A stretch of DNA of 22,498 nt from an uncultured Bacteroidales bacterium (GTDB taxonomy: Bacteria; Bacteroidota; Bacteroidia; Bacteroidales; UBA932), in contig CAJUEK010000042.1 of assembly GCA_910585445.1 (NCBI GenBank), forward strand, positions 1-22,498, in the 5' to 3' direction. Each line of letters begins with the position of its first letter. Position 1 is the stretch's first letter. A program made the position numbers and the translations under genes. The notes beneath the pieces were generated by a model that did not search any database, was not told where the DNA came from, and worked only from the letters and a program-made list of their open reading frames with translations. Shown piece by piece: positions 1 to 7,516 of the stretch.

Positions 1-764
1 TCCTGCACAAGAAATATACGCTTGAGCCGAAAGAGGCCTGCTGCAAGTCAAGCCCTGCGCGCTCTATAAGAAGTTTCGGGGCTATTGTGTTGGTTCCAAT
101 GTCCACTCCCACAATGAAGAAAATCCCGAGGAACAGCAGAAGTATGGTCTTGTCTTTAAGAATCGAAAAAGCGGCTTTCATTGAAGACGAGTCCGTCCCG
201 GCGGTTTCTTCCGGTATTTCCGTGAACATGAGCCAAAGCATTGACACAAGGGTGATTGCGGCATATGCCGGGAAAAGATATTGCCATGAACCGAACAGGC
301 TTGCTGCAAATGCCGCTATGAAAGGGCCGCAAAATGAAGATACGGCCTTGACTACCTGTCCCGTAGTGAGCATGCTTGTGAGTTTCTGCTGTGAAACTAC
401 ATTGGTAAGGAGCGGATTGAGTGAAACCTGAAGCATGGTGTTTCCTATTCCGAGCAGCACGAAGCCTGCCATGCTTGTGACGAGGCTATAATGGAAAAAA
501 GGAATCAGCATTCCCGCGAGGGTTATAATGTTGCTCACCTGCACTATTTTTTTCCCTCCCGGATCTGTTCATTGCCATGGCTGACGGTATGGAAATCAGC
601 AGGAACCAGATGAATACCATCGACGGTATGAAGCCTGCGACCGTCTCGCTGAGCGAAAAGTCATTCTTTATATAGCTTGTGGCAATGCCGACCACATCGC
701 AGAAGCCCATCACGAAAAAGCCGAAAAGGACAGGAAGAGCCTTTGTGAAATTTCTGTCAATCAT
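1..764 (-). pseudogene. Sugar-type MFS permease (FucP-like), frameshifted, 3' end outside window
   Basis: An inner-membrane transporter of the major facilitator superfamily, of the FucP-like branch common in Bacteroidota; the substrate is unknown. The start is ATG at 764. Residues 1-67 are read in one frame (first membrane segment VLFGFFVMGFCDVVGI, then PSMVFIWFLLISIP and the loop MNRSGR). At about 546-560, in GGGAGGGAAAAAAA, the frame breaks: continuing in it adds unrelated residues and stops at 486. The frame one base on stays open from there to position 1 and gives good permease sequence, including GNTMLQVSLNPLLTNVV. Removing one G from the G/A run would give NRSGRKKIVQVSNI, the usual loop between helices 2 and 3. 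It lies 37 bases behind the GntR gene and is probably in its operon. Either a recent pseudogene or a base-calling error in a homopolymer; the rest of the reading frame is undamaged. Confidence 0.8.
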
Positions 765-801
765 TTGTGATAATGTTTTGTGCCTTTGTCAAGTGCCGGC
801 G

Positions 802-1533
802 TCAGTCGTTTGTGAATTCTATCGTGTAGGTGAAACTGTCAGCCCTGTAATAGCCGATGTTGTATTCAACCGGCATGTTGTTCCTGTCGAGCACGAAACG
901 CTTGCGCACAAGGACGGGATCTCCCTCCTTTATTCCGAGTTTGGCTGCCATTTCCGCATCAGCCTCGCGTGCATATACCATTTCTTTGGAGGTCTTCACG
1001 AATATTCCGTATTTCTTTTCCAGTATCTCATATAGGGGAGAGGTCATGTCCTCTTCCACTGTCATTGGAATCTGTGGATTGAAATATGAAATGAAATACA
1101 CGAACGGCAGGCCTGGCTTTCCCCTGAGCCTTTCAAGGCAGAGCATATAGGTGTCCGGTGTCACGGAAAAGAATTTGCCGGCTTCCTCCGGCCCTTTCCT
1201 GAAGCTTATGTGCAGTTCGAAATTCTGCACAGCCATTCCCTGGGCTTTCATTTCCTGTGAGAAGCTTTTCCAGTTCCTTGCGTTGCTCATCACATTGAGA
1301 GGCGCCACAGTCGTTCCGTAGCCTTTTTTGCGTATGAGCAGGCCCTCGAAAACAAGTTTGTTTATGGCTTGCCTGAGGGTGTTGCGTGAAATGTTCAGTT
1401 CTTTGGACAAATCCACTTCGTTAGGAAGCAGTTTGCCTTTCTTATATTCTTCGTCACGGATTAGCTCACGTAACATTTCTTCTGCCTGCACGTGCAGCGG
1501 CTTGGATGAATTGGGGTCAAGCTGGTATTTCAT
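802..1533 (-). CDS. GntR-family transcriptional regulator, HutC/UTRA subfamily
   Basis: A cytoplasmic DNA-binding regulator of 243 residues. Residues about 6-75 form the winged helix-turn-helix of the GntR family, with LLPNEVDLSKELNISRNTLR as the recognition region and KLVFEGLLIRKKGYGTTV as the wing. Residues about 95-240 are a UTRA effector domain, which in the HutC subfamily binds a small ligand, often a sugar phosphate or amino-acid derivative. Upstream is a good Bacteroidota promoter, and the frameshifted MFS permease follows 37 bases downstream on the same strand, so the simplest reading is an autoregulated repressor of a carbohydrate uptake and breakdown operon that continues off the left edge. 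The ligand cannot be named from the sequence. The family call is firm; the role is inferred. Confidence 0.93.
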   Translation of the reverse strand: MKYQLDPNSSKPLHVQAEEMLRELIRDEEYKKGKLLPNEVDLSKELNISRNTLRQAINKLVFEGLLIRKKGYGTTVAPLNVMSNARNWKSFSQEMKAQGMAVQNFELHISFRKGPEEAGKFFSVTPDTYMLCLERLRGKPGLPFVYFISYFNPQIPMTVEEDMTSPLYEILEKKYGIFVKTSKEMVYAREADAEMAAKLGIKEGDPVLVRKRFVLDRNNMPVEYNIGYYRADSFTYTIEFTND

Positions 1534-1557
1534 GATAAAGTGTTATGTATGTCTGAA

Positions 1558-1589
1558 CAAAGGTAGGTATAAAATGCAAATCTTCCAAA
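1558..1589 (-). promoter_or_regulatory. Promoter of the GntR-MFS operon
   Basis: On the minus strand, TTTG (1589-1586), 20 bases, then TACCTTTG (1565-1558): a full match to the Bacteroidota sigma-70 promoter (TTTG, 19-21 bases, TAnnTTTG). Transcription would begin near 1552, leaving a leader of about 18 bases before the ATG at 1533. Confidence 0.7.
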
Positions 1590-1784
1590 TAATCCACCTG
1601 TTTATCGGAAATCAGGCAAATGTTTCCTGTATAATCAAAATAGTTTCTGCCATGTTCAAACAATGATGCAGGTGAAAATTTGCCCGCCCATGCGGAATAA
1701 GCCGTCTGCTTGGCGCAAACATGCTTTCGCATCCGCTTCAGCTGCTTCGTCGGTTTATAAACACGTTTGATGTTTTCTCTCAGC
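1590..1784. other. Intergenic stretch without a recognisable gene
   Basis: Between the GntR promoter and the first glnS promoter about 195 bases hold no convincing gene. Short open frames exist but show no family resemblance, and I see no tRNA-like fold or terminator. It may simply separate the two divergent regulatory regions. Confidence 0.5.
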
Positions 1785-1788
1785 AAAT

Positions 1789-1822
1789 TTTGCTTCAGCT
1801 CTCGACTTTTTTCCTATATTTG
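1789..1822 (+). promoter_or_regulatory. glnS distal promoter (P1)
   Basis: TTTG (1789-1792), 22 bases, TATATTTG (1815-1822). The spacing is a little long for the Bacteroidota consensus. The palindrome TGAACTGAAGTTCA (1820-1833) overlaps the end of the -7 element and the expected transcription start, so it could be an operator or a hairpin at the transcript's 5' end. Confidence 0.5.
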
Positions 1823-1870
1823 AACTGAAGTTCATATATACGCCTGCGTCTCGGCAGAATCAAAATAAAT

Positions 1871-1902
1871 TTTGCTTCTGCTCTCAACTTTTGCTATATT
1901 TG
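1871..1902 (+). promoter_or_regulatory. glnS proximal promoter (P2)
   Basis: TTTG (1871-1874), 20 bases, TATATTTG (1895-1902): a full match to the Bacteroidota promoter. Transcription would start near 1908, giving a leader of about 28 bases before the ATG at 1936. It lies within the second copy of the duplicated segment. Confidence 0.7.
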
Positions 1903-1935
1903 CAAGTTGTTTTGAAATTAAGCACTTCGCATATT

Positions 1936-3606
1936 ATGGAAGAACTGAATAAAGAGGTCAACGAGACCAGGAATCTCAACTTTTTGGAGGAAATCATTGA
2001 GGCGGATCTTGCCTCGGGAAAGTGCAGCAGCGTTCTGACACGTTTCCCTCCTGAACCTAACGGATATCTTCATATAGGCCATGCAAAGAGTATTTGCATC
2101 AATTTCGGCCTTGCCAAGAAATATGGCGGAAAGACCAATCTCCGCTTTGATGACACCAATCCGGTGAAGGAGGACACTGAGTATGTGGACTCAATCAAGG
2201 AGGACATCAAGTGGCTCGGTTTCGATTGGGAAAACGAGAGATATGCCTCGGACTATTTTGACCAGCTCTATGAATGGGCTGAGGAACTCATAAAGAAAGG
2301 TCTTGCTTATGTCGATGACCAGACCCAGGAAGAAATACGCGCAGGACGCGGTACAGTCCAAGTACCTGGTACGGAAAGCCCTTACAGGAACCGCTCTGTA
2401 GAGGAGAACCTTAAGCTTTTCCGTGAGATGAGGGACGGAAAATATGCAGAAGGCGAGAAAGTGCTCCGTGCAAAGATTGACATGGCGCATCCGAACATGC
2501 TTTTCCGCGACCCTCTGATGTACCGAATCATACATGCCTCTCATCACAGGACCGGGGACAAATGGTGCATCTATCCTATGTACGACTATGCCCATGGCCA
2601 GTCTGACAGCCTTGAGAACATCACTCATTCAATCTGTACGCTTGAGTTTGACGTGCACCGTCCGCTCTATGACTGGTTCATTGAAAAGCTCGGGATTTTC
2701 CCGTCTCACCAGTACGAATTCGCAAGGCTTAACCTGACATACACCGTTATGTCGAAGCGCAAGCTTCTTGAGCTCGTGAGAAATGGCTTTGTGAACGGAT
2801 GGGATGACCCGCGTATGCCTACCATATGCGGAATACGCCGTCGCGGATACACTCCGGAGGCTATCAGGATGTTTGCAGAGAAGGTCGGAGTGGCAAAGCG
2901 TGAGCAGCTCATAGACCTGCAGCTCATGGAATGGTGCGTTCGCCAGGACCTCAATGAGAGGGCCAACAGATATATGGTCGTGCAGGACCCTGTGAAGCTT
3001 ACGGTAACCAACTGGGAGCCGGGTAAGGTAGAGTGGTTTGATGCTCCTCTGAATCCTGCCGAGCCGGATGGCCCTTCACGCAAGGTTCCGTTTACAGGTG
3101 AGGTCTATATTGAGAGAAACGACTTCATGGAGGAACCTCCGAAGAAGTATTTCCGTCTCAAGCCTGACGGGGAAGTGCGTCTAAAGTACACTTACATCGT
3201 GAAGTGCCAGGAGGTTGTCAAAGACGCCGAGGGCAACATTGTTGAAATCAAATGTACGTATGACCCTACATCGAAGCCGGGTGCAGGCGAGTGGCGTTCA
3301 GTAAAGGGTACAATCCACTGGGTGTCTGTAGAGCATGCCAAGGAAGTTGAGCTGCGTCTGTATGACAAGCTGTTCACAGAGGCTGAGATGGGTTCTATTC
3401 CGGAGGGACAGGACTACAAGAGCTATCTGAATCCTGATTCTCTCGTAGTTGCGAAAGGATATGCAGAGCCGGCCCTTCTTGAGGACAACAGCGGCATTGC
3501 AGTGCAGTTCGAGCGCGTAGGTTACTTCTTCAAGGACCAGGATTCCACTCCGGAACATTTCGTGTTCAATAAGACGACTGCTCTCAAGGACAGCTTCAAG
3601 TTCTGA
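1936..3606 (+). CDS. glnS: Glutaminyl-tRNA synthetase
   Basis: A cytoplasmic class I aminoacyl-tRNA synthetase that attaches glutamine to tRNA-Gln using ATP; 556 residues, normal for bacterial GlnRS. The HIGH signature is complete at residues 46-49 in PPEPNGYLHIGHAKS, and the KMSKS loop appears as VMSKR at 271-275, the form usual in GlnRS. The Rossmann catalytic core covers about 30-340 and the two beta-barrel anticodon-binding domains follow to the C-terminus. The start is set at MEELNKEV: an in-frame ATG at 1891 lies inside the promoter and the 15 residues it would add match nothing in the family. A direct GlnRS implies that tRNA-Gln need not be charged through the GatCAB amidation route. 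It is a single-gene unit between tandem promoters and a strong terminator. Confidence 0.98.
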   Translation: MEELNKEVNETRNLNFLEEIIEADLASGKCSSVLTRFPPEPNGYLHIGHAKSICINFGLAKKYGGKTNLRFDDTNPVKEDTEYVDSIKEDIKWLGFDWENERYASDYFDQLYEWAEELIKKGLAYVDDQTQEEIRAGRGTVQVPGTESPYRNRSVEENLKLFREMRDGKYAEGEKVLRAKIDMAHPNMLFRDPLMYRIIHASHHRTGDKWCIYPMYDYAHGQSDSLENITHSICTLEFDVHRPLYDWFIEKLGIFPSHQYEFARLNLTYTVMSKRKLLELVRNGFVNGWDDPRMPTICGIRRRGYTPEAIRMFAEKVGVAKREQLIDLQLMEWCVRQDLNERANRYMVVQDPVKLTVTNWEPGKVEWFDAPLNPAEPDGPSRKVPFTGEVYIERNDFMEEPPKKYFRLKPDGEVRLKYTYIVKCQEVVKDAEGNIVEIKCTYDPTSKPGAGEWRSVKGTIHWVSVEHAKEVELRLYDKLFTEAEMGSIPEGQDYKSYLNPDSLVVAKGYAEPALLEDNSGIAVQFERVGYFFKDQDSTPEHFVFNKTTALKDSFKF

Positions 3607-3619
3607 TGCGTAGCGGCTT

Positions 3620-3674
3620 TATAAATGAAATCGGGACTGCTCATACTCTGGGCAGTCCCGATTTTTCATTTATA
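3620..3674. terminator. Bidirectional terminator between glnS and dsbD
   Basis: A long hairpin lies between the convergent genes. Arms of 21 bases (3620-3640) and 23 bases (3652-3674, two extra T) contain the GC-rich core TCGGGACTGC/GCAGTCCCGA, flanked by A/T-rich sequence (ATAAATGAAA / TTTTTCATTTAT). The T-run supports termination of glnS on the plus strand, and the mirrored A/T arm serves dsbD on the minus strand. Confidence 0.85.
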
Positions 3675-3687
3675 CCATATCCTGGCC

Positions 3688-5634
3688 TTATTCTGCTTTC
3701 ATGGCATCAATCCCGCTTTGCAGGAACGAGATGAAGCCGTCAATGCTCAAGTCGTAGCCGCGTGTGGGAACCAGCTGTTTTCCGGCAGGGGAGAGGATTA
3801 TATAGTTCGGCTGGGCATTCACGCCGAATCTCTCACGTGCTATGTAGGAGTTCTTGCGGCCGAGGTCTTTATAGACCTTTCCTGTACCTGCGTCAGTAAG
3901 GAAGTCCTCCTCTTTCAGCTTGGTCTTGTCATCCGTATATAGAGCGACAATGACAAAATCGTTCTTCAGCATTCCAAGGACCTTAGGGTCGCTCCAAACG
4001 CGCGATTCCATTTCGCGGCAGTTTACGCAGCCATGTCCGGTTATGTCAACGAAAACTGGCTTGCCTGCGGCTTCTGCTGCTGCAAGGCCTTCCTCTATAG
4101 TGAAATAGCCTTCAAGTCCAAGAGGCAGGTGAAGTCCGTATTTCTGTCCTGTACCGCTTTGTGAAACGGCGGTAGGCTGTGCTGGGGCAGCGCCTTGTCC
4201 GATGACGAAATCCTGCGTACTCATAGGCGGCATATATCCTGAAAGCATCTTCAGAGGTGCTCCGAACATTCCCGGCACGAGATAAACCACAAAAGAAAAT
4301 ACCGCAATGACAAGTGCCAGTCTCGGAACGGAAATATGCTCTATCGGCTCATCATGTGAGAAACGTATCTTGCCGAGCAGATAAAGCCCGAGAAGGGTGA
4401 ATACCACAATCCATATAGCAAGGTAAACCTCCCTGTCGAGGATGCCCCAGTGATATGTCTGGTCTGCAACGCTGAGGAACTTTAGTCCGAGCGCGACCTC
4501 CACGAAGCCGAGCACGACTTTCACGGAATTAAGCCATCCTCCTCCGCTCTTCTTGAATTTTGTCAGCAGGGAAGGGGAGAACGCAAGCACGGTGAACGGA
4601 AGCGCAAATGCAGCTGAGAACTCCCAGAACTCGCCTCTTGTTGACTTGATGAGCACTGAGCCTACAATCGGGCCTGTGCAGGAGAATGAGACAAGTACAA
4701 GCGTAAGGGCCATGAAGAACACTCCGGCAAGCCCTCCCTTGTCCGCTCCCTTGTCACTCTTGTTGATGAGTGACTGAGGCAGGCTTATCTCGAATGCCCC
4801 GAAGAATGATGCCGCGAATATCATGAACACGACAAAGAATATGAGGTTCGGCAGCCAGTGCGTAGCCAGCCAGTTGAAGATGTCTGCCGTCACAGCGTCT
4901 CCTCCGATGAACCTTGTCAGGATTATGATTACGGAAATCGGAACCGTATAGAGCAGGATGATGAAAAGACCGTACATCGAGGCCTTGAACCGTCCTGCGG
5001 CAGGGCTTGACGAACCTTTCATGAAAAATGACACCGTCATTGGAACCATAGGGAATACGCATGGCGTGAGAAGCATTGCGAATCCCCAGAGGATGGCCTC
5101 AATTACAAGAGCCCAGAGTGAGCCTTTTTCTTGCTGCGGTGCAGCTTCTGTTTCGCCAGTAGCAGCCTGTTCCTCCTGAGGCGCTGCAGCCTGCTGTGGC
5201 GTTGCGGTCACTTTGGCCTCAAAATCATAATACTCCGTGTGGCAGCTGTTTCCCTTGCATGAGGAAGCCTGTATCGTGCCCGTGAATACGGCCTCTGCCG
5301 AGGTCAGCCTGATGTCCTGGGCCAGCACGATGGACGAATAGTAATGCTTTGAGCCGTCGCTCTCTGTCGTCGGCTCGTTTACCTGATAAGGCTTTCCCTC
5401 AAGCTCACCCCCTGTAACAGTCAGGTCATCGAAAGATGTTGCCGCTGCCTGGTCGTCCAGGGTGTAGGTGTGGTATCCGGGCTGTATCTTTCCGGTGAAT
5501 GTCACCCTATAGACATCGCCCTCCTTGTGCTCTGCCGAATGTTTCCAGGTGACAATCTGATCGCCCGGAAAGGCAAAACTTGCGACACCTGAAACAAGTG
5601 CCGCAAGCATGATGATAAATCGTTTCAATCCCAT
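3688..5634 (-). CDS. dsbD: Thiol:disulfide interchange protein DsbD
   Basis: An inner-membrane electron carrier that takes electrons from cytoplasmic thioredoxin and delivers them to periplasmic reductants; 648 residues. Residues 1-22 look like a signal peptide (ending SGVASFAF). A periplasmic DsbD-alpha-like domain covers about 25-145 with the pair C126/C131. A linker rich in Ala, Gln, Pro and Glu (about 145-170) leads to the eight-helix membrane domain (about 172-460), with its two redox cysteines in LTPCVFP (C192) and SFSCTGP (C319). The C-terminal thioredoxin domain (about 500-648) has the CVNC motif (C536/C539). All six expected cysteines are present, so it should be functional. It starts 12 bases after the rny stop and is probably cotranscribed with it. 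Confidence 0.95.
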   Translation of the reverse strand: MGLKRFIIMLAALVSGVASFAFPGDQIVTWKHSAEHKEGDVYRVTFTGKIQPGYHTYTLDDQAAATSFDDLTVTGGELEGKPYQVNEPTTESDGSKHYYSSIVLAQDIRLTSAEAVFTGTIQASSCKGNSCHTEYYDFEAKVTATPQQAAAPQEEQAATGETEAAPQQEKGSLWALVIEAILWGFAMLLTPCVFPMVPMTVSFFMKGSSSPAAGRFKASMYGLFIILLYTVPISVIIILTRFIGGDAVTADIFNWLATHWLPNLIFFVVFMIFAASFFGAFEISLPQSLINKSDKGADKGGLAGVFFMALTLVLVSFSCTGPIVGSVLIKSTRGEFWEFSAAFALPFTVLAFSPSLLTKFKKSGGGWLNSVKVVLGFVEVALGLKFLSVADQTYHWGILDREVYLAIWIVVFTLLGLYLLGKIRFSHDEPIEHISVPRLALVIAVFSFVVYLVPGMFGAPLKMLSGYMPPMSTQDFVIGQGAAPAQPTAVSQSGTGQKYGLHLPLGLEGYFTIEEGLAAAEAAGKPVFVDITGHGCVNCREMESRVWSDPKVLGMLKNDFVIVALYTDDKTKLKEEDFLTDAGTGKVYKDLGRKNSYIARERFGVNAQPNYIILSPAGKQLVPTRGYDLSIDGFISFLQSGIDAMKAE

Positions 5635-5646
5635 ATATTGAACATT

Positions 5647-7191
5647 TTATTTTGCAAAAGCTACGGATCTGGTCTCCCGTATCACGGTAATCTTCACCTG
5701 GCCCGGATATACCATCTCCTCCTGTATCTTCTTTGCTATCTCGCTTGACAATGCCTCCGCATCCTGGTCAGTTACCTGCTCGGCGCCTACGATTACCCTG
5801 AGCTCGCGTCCTGCCTGTATTGCGTATGTCTTGGTGACGCCTGGATATGAGAGGGCGATGTTCTCCATGTCCTTGAGCCTCTTTATATATGACTCAATCA
5901 CCTCGCGCCTTGCTCCCGGACGTGCTCCGGAGATTGCGTCTCCGACCATTACGAGAGGGGAGATTACCGAGGTCATCTCGATTTCCTCATGGTGCGCTCC
6001 GATGGCGTTGCATACCTCAGGCTTCTCCTTGTACTTTTCGGCAAGCTTCATGCCGAGTATTGCATGAGGAAGCTCCGGATCCTCGTCTGAGACCTTTCCG
6101 ATATCGTGGAGAAGTCCTGCACGTTTTGCGATTTTAGGATTAAGGCCAAGCTCTGAAGCCATTGTCGCGCAGATGTTTGCCACCTCACGTGCATGCTGGA
6201 GCAGGTTCTGTCCGTATGAAGAACGGTATTTCATGCGTCCGATGAGCTTAACAAGCTCGATGTGCATTCCGTGTATGCCAAGGTCGATGCAGGTTCTCTT
6301 TCCTGTCTCCATTATCTCGTCCTCAAGCTGCTTCTGCACCTTTGCAACCACTTCCTCGATGCGGGCCGGATGTATTCTTCCGTCCACTACAAGCTGGTGG
6401 AGTGCCAGACGTGCCACCTCGCGCCTTACAGGGTCAAATGCTGAGAGCAGGATGGCTTCCGGTGTGTCGTCAACCACGATTTCCACTCCGGTAGCGGCCT
6501 CAAGTGCCCTGATGTTGCGGCCTTCCCTTCCGATGATGCGTCCCTTTATCTCGTCGCTCTCGATGTTGAATACCGTTACGGCATTCTCGATTGCTGTCTC
6601 TGATGCGGTGCGCTGTATCGTGTTGATTACAATTCTTTTGGCTTCTTTGCTTGCTGTGAGACGGGCCTCGCTCATTACATCGTTGATATACGAAAGGGCC
6701 TGTGTCCTGGCCTCGGCCTTCATGCTTTCCATGAGCTGGTTCTTGGCCTCCGCTGCAGTCATGCCGGCTATGTCCTCTATCTGGCGTATTGCTTCGAGAC
6801 GCAGTTTTTCGTATTCTTCAGATTTCTTTGACGCAATCTCAACCTGTGTCTTGAGATTCTCGCGGATGGCATCGTTCTCCTTCTGTCTGCGGCCGAGTTC
6901 TGAACTCTGCTGGTTCAATGAATTCTCTTTCTGCTTGATACGGTTCTCAATGTCGCTGATCTGCTTGTTCTTCTCATTGATGTACTGGTCGTGCTCGCTC
7001 TTGAGCTGGAGGAACTTTTCCTTTGCCTGTAGGATTTTTTCTTTCTTTATTCCCTCTGCCTCAATTTCAGCTTTCTTGATTATTTCCTCTTTCTGTCCTT
7101 TAAGGAGCATCCTGCGGATGAGTATGTAAGTGCCAAGCACTACGGCGGCGCTCAATGCTCCGACAAGAATGTAAAGTAAAATGCTGCTCAT
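5647..7191 (-). CDS. rny: Ribonuclease Y
   Basis: A membrane-anchored endoribonuclease that starts mRNA decay; 514 residues, the usual length. Domains in order: an N-terminal membrane helix (about 4-26), a long charged coiled coil (about 30-160), a KH RNA-binding domain with GRIIGREGRNIRALEAATG (about 218-236), and an HD phosphohydrolase domain with QHAREVA (H333) and LLHDIGK (H362, D363) as metal ligands. The start ATG at 7191 is followed directly by the membrane anchor. It lies downstream of zapA and the structured RNA and upstream of dsbD. I find no clear promoter between the RNA terminator and this gene, only a leader hairpin, so it may depend partly on read-through. Confidence 0.97.
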   Translation of the reverse strand: MSSILLYILVGALSAAVVLGTYILIRRMLLKGQKEEIIKKAEIEAEGIKKEKILQAKEKFLQLKSEHDQYINEKNKQISDIENRIKQKENSLNQQSSELGRRQKENDAIRENLKTQVEIASKKSEEYEKLRLEAIRQIEDIAGMTAAEAKNQLMESMKAEARTQALSYINDVMSEARLTASKEAKRIVINTIQRTASETAIENAVTVFNIESDEIKGRIIGREGRNIRALEAATGVEIVVDDTPEAILLSAFDPVRREVARLALHQLVVDGRIHPARIEEVVAKVQKQLEDEIMETGKRTCIDLGIHGMHIELVKLIGRMKYRSSYGQNLLQHAREVANICATMASELGLNPKIAKRAGLLHDIGKVSDEDPELPHAILGMKLAEKYKEKPEVCNAIGAHHEEIEMTSVISPLVMVGDAISGARPGARREVIESYIKRLKDMENIALSYPGVTKTYAIQAGRELRVIVGAEQVTDQDAEALSSEIAKKIQEEMVYPGQVKITVIRETRSVAFAK

Positions 7192-7225
7192 ATATTAATG
7201 TTTAGTTGTTTCTTTATTCCGTATC

Positions 7226-7266
7226 CTGTCCTGATGTTTCCTGAATTGCAGGCAAAATCCGGACAG
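7226..7266 (-). promoter_or_regulatory. Structured leader upstream of rny
   Basis: On the minus strand CTGTCC (7266-7261) can pair with GGACAG (7231-7226), enclosing a smaller hairpin CCTG/CAGG (7252-7249 with 7243-7240). This two-tier stem lies about 35 bases before the rny start, after the RNA terminator, and no T-run follows. It may be an mRNA-stability or autoregulatory element, or chance pairing. Confidence 0.35.
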
Positions 7267-7271
7267 CATGT

Positions 7272-7307
7272 AAAAAGACCGCACAGCCTTATGGAAGCCG
7301 TGCGGTC
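7272..7307 (-). terminator. Rho-independent terminator of the 6S-like RNA
   Basis: On the minus strand GACCGCAC (7307-7300) pairs with GTGCGGTC (7284-7277); the stem extends inward to about 13 pairs with G-U wobbles and a loop of about 5 bases. TTTTT (7276-7272) follows at once. Confidence 0.9.
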
Positions 7308-7477
7308 AGATTCAATAAAAAGCCGTTAGCAAGTTTGTCAGAAAATCTTAAAAAATAAGATTTGGGCTCCGGAAAGCGGTTCAGACATCCTCCGTCCCAC
7401 AATGTGGAATCCCCATTAAGGGTAACATAGGTCCGTCTTTCCCATCCGAGTAATCCCGGTTACTTGATTAATGTTGA
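7272..7477 (-). ncRNA. ssrS: Structured small RNA, probably 6S RNA (Bacteroidales type)
   Basis: The gap between zapA and rny has its own promoter, a foldable body of about 160 bases and a strong terminator, but no open frame. On the minus strand CAAGT (7466-7462) pairs with ACTTG (7334-7330) to close the structure. Inside, GGG, CTC and GGAAAG segments pair in order with CTTTCC, GAG and CCC, then AGAC with GTCT, giving one long rod with bulges and a small apical hairpin (CCAC ATT GTGG). An A/T-rich hairpin (AAATCTTA/TAAGATTT) sits on the 3' side between the rod and the closing stem, much like the 3' central-bubble hairpin of 6S RNA. 6S RNA mimics an open promoter and sequesters sigma-70 RNA polymerase. 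Proteobacterial ssrS also follows zapA, which supports the call; the sequence itself is not conserved enough for me to be certain. The 5' end is placed from the promoter. Confidence 0.65.
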
Positions 7478-7483
7478 TTTCAG

Positions 7484-7516
7484 CAAAAATAAGTAACTAA
7501 CGGCTGTTTTTATCAA
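7484..7516 (-). promoter_or_regulatory. Promoter of the 6S-like RNA inside the 3' end of zapA
   Basis: On the minus strand, TTGA (7516-7513), 21 bases, then TATTTTTG (7491-7484). The -7 element is a full match to TAnnTTTG and the -33 element a partial one. It straddles the zapA stop codon and predicts a 5' end near 7477, just before the first pairing arm of the RNA. Confidence 0.6.

Larger units (their letters stand above)
1785..1902 (+). repeat. Tandem duplicated promoter segment upstream of glnS
   Basis: Two near-identical segments, 1785-1822 (38 bases) and 1867-1902 (36 bases), start about 82 bases apart. Both read AAATTTTGCTTC, one differing base, GCTCTC, then RACTTTT and end in TATATTTG. 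They differ by a few substitutions and a 2-base gap, so they look like a duplicated promoter. Confidence 0.75.

Noticed and set aside
546..560. Programmed frameshifting in the MFS permease.
   Set aside because: The A-run resembles a slippery site, but no stimulatory structure is seen, the shift needed is +1, and permeases of this family are not known to use recoding.
1517..1786. An 89-codon open frame on the minus strand in the gntR-glnS gap.
   Set aside because: It runs through the gntR promoter and into gntR itself, with no recognisable domain.
6173..7129. A 318-codon open frame on the plus strand opposite rny.
   Set aside because: Its Ser/Phe/Ile-rich sequence is the mirror of the rny coiled-coil and KH codons; no start context or family resemblance.
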